Part shown: in pieces, positions 5,379 through 8,199 of the stretch
Layout: every line of letters starts with the position of its first letter
How positions within the stretch are numbered: position 1 is the first letter of the stretch
From: Gammaproteobacteria bacterium
GTDB lineage: Bacteria > Pseudomonadota > Gammaproteobacteria > Xanthomonadales > Marinicellaceae
Reading direction: 5' to 3'
Assembly (NCBI GenBank): GCA_030426065.1
Contig: JAUHZH010000079.1
Span: forward strand, 1 to 8,199
DNA: 8,199 nucleotides
Notes under the pieces: model-generated
What the model saw: only the letters and a program-made list of their open reading frames with translations
Databases searched by the model: none
Told to the model about the DNA's origin: nothing
Position numbers and translations under genes: made by a program

Positions 5379-5389
5379 TGGTGTAAAAT
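5362..5389 (+). promoter_or_regulatory. Candidate promoter of the rlmE-ftsH-folP unit
   Basis: TTGGTT (5362-5367) and TAAAAT (5384-5389) with 16 bases between. The expected start near 5396 leaves a leader of about 28 bases before the rlmE ATG. The -35 overlaps the first codons of yhbY. Confidence 0.45.
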
Positions 5390-5413
5390 TTCCAGTCTTA
5401 ATGGTGACGGCGT

Positions 5414-5419
5414 ATTTTA
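5414..5419 (-). promoter_or_regulatory. Candidate -10 element for yhbY
   Basis: On the minus strand TAAAAT (ATTTTA on the plus strand). It would start yhbY transcription near 5407, so the two divergent messages would overlap for about ten bases. The best -35 (TTGAAC) is about 20 bases away, longer than ideal. Confidence 0.3.
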
Positions 5420-5423
5420 TCAG

Positions 5424-6041
5424 ATGGCACGCAGCAAAAGTTCAAATCAATGGTTAAAAGAGCATTTTGACGACGAATTCGTCAAACGTTCACAAGAGCG
5501 TGGCTACCGCGCGCGCTCGGCATTCAAGCTGGAAGAAATCCATGCCAAATACGGGATACTTGATGGTGTCGAAGCCGTGGTTGACCTGGGCGCAGCGCCT
5601 GGCGGTTGGTGCCAAGTGGTCAAGCACGAAGTGAAAGGCAACCCCTTGATTGTCGGTCTGGATTTGTTGGCCATTGAGCCGATTGAAGGGGTGGAATTCA
5701 TCCAAGGTGATTTCACATCTGATGCCGTTTATGAGGAACTCATTGCCTTACTTGATGGTCGAAAAATAGACCTTGTTTTATCGGATATGGCCCCAAACTT
5801 AAGCGGTATGAATGCCATGGATCAACCCCGCGCCATGTATTTGGCGGAGTTGGCCCTGGACTTCTGTGATCAGGCTTTGGCCAAAGGCGGCAGCCACGCC
5901 ATCAAACTGTTCCAAGGCGAAGGGTTTGATGAACACATCCAGAACATGAAACAGGCATTCAATAAAGTAACGATTTACAAGCCCAAGTCATCACGGGCGC
6001 GATCACGAGAAGTGTTTGCGGTGGCGCAGGGTAAGAAATAA
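5424..6041 (+). CDS. rlmE: 23S rRNA 2'-O-methyltransferase (U2552) RlmE/FtsJ
   Basis: 205 residues, within the family's usual length (209 in E. coli). RlmE methylates the ribose of U2552 in the A loop of 23S rRNA, using S-adenosylmethionine, late in 50S assembly. The SAM-binding motif VVDLGAAPGGWCQV is at 52-65. The catalytic tetrad K-D-K-E is complete: Lys35 (SAFKLEEI), Asp121 (LSDMAPNLSG), Lys161 (AIKLFQGEG) and Glu196 (SREVFAV), each exactly three less than the E. coli numbers. The N-terminus (MARSKSSNQWLKEHFDDEFV) confirms ATG 5424. No strong ribosome binding site is present; ACGG at 5407-5410 is distant. ftsH starts 26 bases downstream, so the two are probably one operon. Confidence 0.97.
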   Translation: MARSKSSNQWLKEHFDDEFVKRSQERGYRARSAFKLEEIHAKYGILDGVEAVVDLGAAPGGWCQVVKHEVKGNPLIVGLDLLAIEPIEGVEFIQGDFTSDAVYEELIALLDGRKIDLVLSDMAPNLSGMNAMDQPRAMYLAELALDFCDQALAKGGSHAIKLFQGEGFDEHIQNMKQAFNKVTIYKPKSSRARSREVFAVAQGKK

Positions 6042-6067
6042 AGAGCGATCAAAGCAGAGAAAGTATT

Positions 6068-8029
6068 TTGAACAACGTAGCAAAAAACATTTTATTGTGG
6101 GTGGTGGTGTTGATGGTGCTGATGAGCGTCTTCAGCAGCATGGTGCAACAACCGCAGCAGCAAGGCCAGGTGGTCTATTCTGATTTCATTCAAATGGTCC
6201 AAAATGGCCAAATCACAGAAGCCTTGATCGACCCAGAAACCTCGGTTCACCGCAAAATCATTGCCAAAACCGCCAACGGCGAACAAATCGAAGTCCAAGC
6301 CGGTAATGACCCGCACTTGGAAGATGATTTGATCCTGAACAAGGTCAAATACGCGGTCAAAAAACCCGAAGACGTGAGCATCTTCTGGCGCATCTTTGAA
6401 ACCATCTTTCCGATCTTGTTGTTCTTGGGTTTGTGGTTCGTCATCATGCGTCAAATGCAAGGTGGCGGTGGCAAAGGCGGCGCCATGAGCTTTGGCCGTT
6501 CAAAAGCCAAACTGCTCAACGAAGACCAAAACAAAGTCACTTTCGCCGACATGGCGGGTGCCGAAGAAGCCAAAGAAGAAGTCGGTGAAGTGGTTGACTT
6601 CTTGCGCGATCCTTCTAAATTCCAAAAACTGGGTGGTCACATCCCACGCGGTATTTTGATGGTGGGTCCTCCTGGTACCGGTAAAACCTTGCTGGCCAAA
6701 GCCATCGCCGGTGAAGCCAAAGTGCCGTTTTTCACCATCTCAGGTTCTGATTTTGTTGAAATGTTCGTGGGTGTGGGTGCTTCACGTGTCCGTGACATGT
6801 TTGAGCAAGCCAAGAAAAACGCGCCATGCATCATCTTCATTGACGAAATCGATGCCGTCGGTCGCCAACGTGGCGCAGGCCTTGGTGGTGGTCACGACGA
6901 GCGTGAACAAACATTGAACCAATTGTTGGTTGAAATGGACGGTTTTGAAGGCAACGAAGGTGTCATCATCATCGCAGCGACCAACCGACCAGACGTATTG
7001 GATCCGGCCTTGTTGAGACCGGGTCGATTTGATCGCCAAGTGGTGGTGCCTTTACCAGACATCAAAGGCCGCGAAGCGATTTTGAAAGTCCACATGAAAA
7101 AAGTGCCTTTGGCCGATGACGTCAAACCAGCCGTTATTGCCCGTGGTACACCAGGCTTTTCAGGCGCCGACTTGGCCAACTTGGTCAACGAAGCGGCCCT
7201 GTTCGCAGCCCGTTTGGACAAAACAGAAATCAACATGGAGTTGTTCGACAAAGCCCGTGACAAAATCATGATGGGTGCCGAACGCAAATCCATGGTGATG
7301 AAAGAAGAAGAAAAGCGCAACACCGCTTACCACGAAGCCGGACACGCCATCGTCGGTCACATCGTGCCTGAGCACGACCCGGTTTATAAAGTCACCATCA
7401 TTCCACGTGGCCGCGCCTTGGGTGTGACCATGTACTTGCCAGAAGAAGACCGCTACTCTTACAGCAAAACCGCTTTGGAAAGCCAAATTTCCAGTTTGTA
7501 TGGTGGTCGCATCGCCGAAGAAATCATCGGTGGTGCCGATTCTGTCACCACGGGTGCATCGAATGACATCGAACGCGCCACCAGCATCGCCAAAAACATG
7601 GTGACCAAGTGGGGCTTGTCGGATGCCTTGGGGCCTTTGTCCTACTCTGAAGACGAAGGTGAAGTGTTCTTGGGTCGCCAAGTGACACAGCACAAAAACA
7701 TGTCTGACACCACGGCCGATCAAATCGATAAAGCCGTACGCGAATTGATTGATCGAAACTACCAACGTGCGGAAAAAATCTTGCATGAGAACATCGATAA
7801 ATTGCATTTGATGGCCGATGCTTTGATGAAATACGAAACCATCGATGCCAGTCAAATCGCAGAAATCATGGATGGCAAGGTCCCGTCACCACCAGAAGAC
7901 TGGATTGACGAAGACGACGCCGATGACGGTGATCAATCAGCAAAAAAAGATTCAGATGTCAAAGACGAAGCATCTGAAAAGGACAGCAAAGATTCAGGTC
8001 CATTCAACGACCCTGCTGAGCAAAACTGA
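6068..8029 (+). CDS. ftsH: ATP-dependent zinc metalloprotease FtsH
   Basis: 653 residues, full length (647 in E. coli). This membrane-anchored AAA+ protease forms hexamers and degrades membrane and unstable cytosolic proteins (LpxC and sigma-32 in E. coli). Visible parts: first membrane helix about 7-24; periplasmic domain to about 105; second helix about 109-127; linker with a GGGGKGGAMSFG stretch (132-143); Walker A GPPGTGKT 200-207; pore loop MFVG 232-235; Walker B IIFIDE 255-260; second region of homology with ATNRPD (304-309) and Arg317/Arg320. The zinc site is H422-E-A-G-H426 plus Asp500 (GASND). The tail after 610 is acidic and low in complexity. The start is TTG 6068: the N-terminus MNNVAKNILLW matches the family and the next Met (16) lies inside the membrane helix. 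folP begins 14 bases after the stop. Confidence 0.98.
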   Translation: MNNVAKNILLWVVVLMVLMSVFSSMVQQPQQQGQVVYSDFIQMVQNGQITEALIDPETSVHRKIIAKTANGEQIEVQAGNDPHLEDDLILNKVKYAVKKPEDVSIFWRIFETIFPILLFLGLWFVIMRQMQGGGGKGGAMSFGRSKAKLLNEDQNKVTFADMAGAEEAKEEVGEVVDFLRDPSKFQKLGGHIPRGILMVGPPGTGKTLLAKAIAGEAKVPFFTISGSDFVEMFVGVGASRVRDMFEQAKKNAPCIIFIDEIDAVGRQRGAGLGGGHDEREQTLNQLLVEMDGFEGNEGVIIIAATNRPDVLDPALLRPGRFDRQVVVPLPDIKGREAILKVHMKKVPLADDVKPAVIARGTPGFSGADLANLVNEAALFAARLDKTEINMELFDKARDKIMMGAERKSMVMKEEEKRNTAYHEAGHAIVGHIVPEHDPVYKVTIIPRGRALGVTMYLPEEDRYSYSKTALESQISSLYGGRIAEEIIGGADSVTTGASNDIERATSIAKNMVTKWGLSDALGPLSYSEDEGEVFLGRQVTQHKNMSDTTADQIDKAVRELIDRNYQRAEKILHENIDKLHLMADALMKYETIDASQIAEIMDGKVPSPPEDWIDEDDADDGDQSAKKDSDVKDEASEKDSKDSGPFNDPAEQN

Positions 8030-8043
8030 TTGATTCAGGACAA

Positions 8044-8199
8044 ATGAACAAGGATTTCACGATCATGGGGGTGCTGAATGTCACCCCCGATTCATTTTCA
8101 GACGGTGGACAATTCAACCAATTGGAAGCCGCGCTGGCACAAGCCCATTTGATGATCGAGCAGGGTGCTGACATCATCGACATCGGTGGAGAATCCACC
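8044..8199 (+). CDS. folP: Dihydropteroate synthase FolP, N-terminal part (cut by window end)
   Basis: The first 52 residues, in frame to the last base. The enzyme condenses 4-aminobenzoate with 6-hydroxymethyl-dihydropterin pyrophosphate in folate synthesis and is the sulfonamide target. The family signature MGVLNVTPDSFSDGG is at 8-22 and GADIIDIGGEST at 41-52. The N-terminus is some ten residues shorter than in E. coli, which carries a longer stretch before the first strand. ATG 8044 follows AGGA (8037-8040) at a rather close three-base spacing. Position after ftsH matches the E. coli order; glmM would be expected further downstream. Confidence 0.96.
   Translation, partial: MNKDFTIMGVLNVTPDSFSDGGQFNQLEAALAQAHLMIEQGADIIDIGGEST

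Noticed and set aside
5122..5457. Plus-strand open frame of 111 codons opposite yhbY
   Set aside because: Antisense to the conserved yhbY gene and it runs into the rlmE start; no domain seen.
7160..7855. Minus-strand open frame of 231 codons inside ftsH
   Set aside because: Lies fully antisense to the conserved FtsH protease domain and shows no recognisable domain; its residues (many Phe, Val, His, Gly) are what the reverse of this codon use gives.

Overview
The window looks like a piece of a gammaproteobacterial chromosome. The right third carries the arrangement known from E. coli, yhbY divergent from rlmE-ftsH-folP. The 41-residue L36 at 1593-1718 closely resembles, from memory, the L36 of Xanthomonas and its relatives. 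I infer a Xanthomonadales- or Marinicella-like bacterium; no search could be run.

Left part (1-1770): the 3' end of a diguanylate cyclase gene (active GGEEF, no inhibitory site) is followed by a TTG-started 2-oxoglutarate/Fe(II) oxygenase gene. A small VOC-fold gene overlaps the end of the oxygenase gene. Next comes a monocistronic rpmJ (zinc-independent L36) with its own promoter and a strong intrinsic terminator.

Middle (1771-4818): a 390-base non-coding stretch is packed with inverted repeats, including two identical 49-base tandem units and a remnant of a third. It ends in a promoter whose predicted transcript starts at or next to the start codon of an exported HEAT-repeat protein. A second exported protein gene follows and appears to be split by a one-base frameshift into an N-terminal part (151 aa) and a C-terminal HEAT/TPR-like part (460 aa). 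Restored, it would encode about 603 residues. These two genes form an envelope-directed helical-repeat pair of unknown role and are the least familiar part of the window.

Right part (4819-8199): on the minus strand lies a 44-codon ORF that may be a decayed Mth938/DUF498-like gene, then yhbY. On the plus strand rlmE (23S rRNA 2'-O-methyltransferase), ftsH (membrane AAA+ protease) and folP (dihydropteroate synthase, cut by the window end) are closely spaced and probably co-transcribed. YhbY and RlmE both act on the large ribosomal subunit and FtsH handles protein quality control, so this is a housekeeping block next to an accessory insert.
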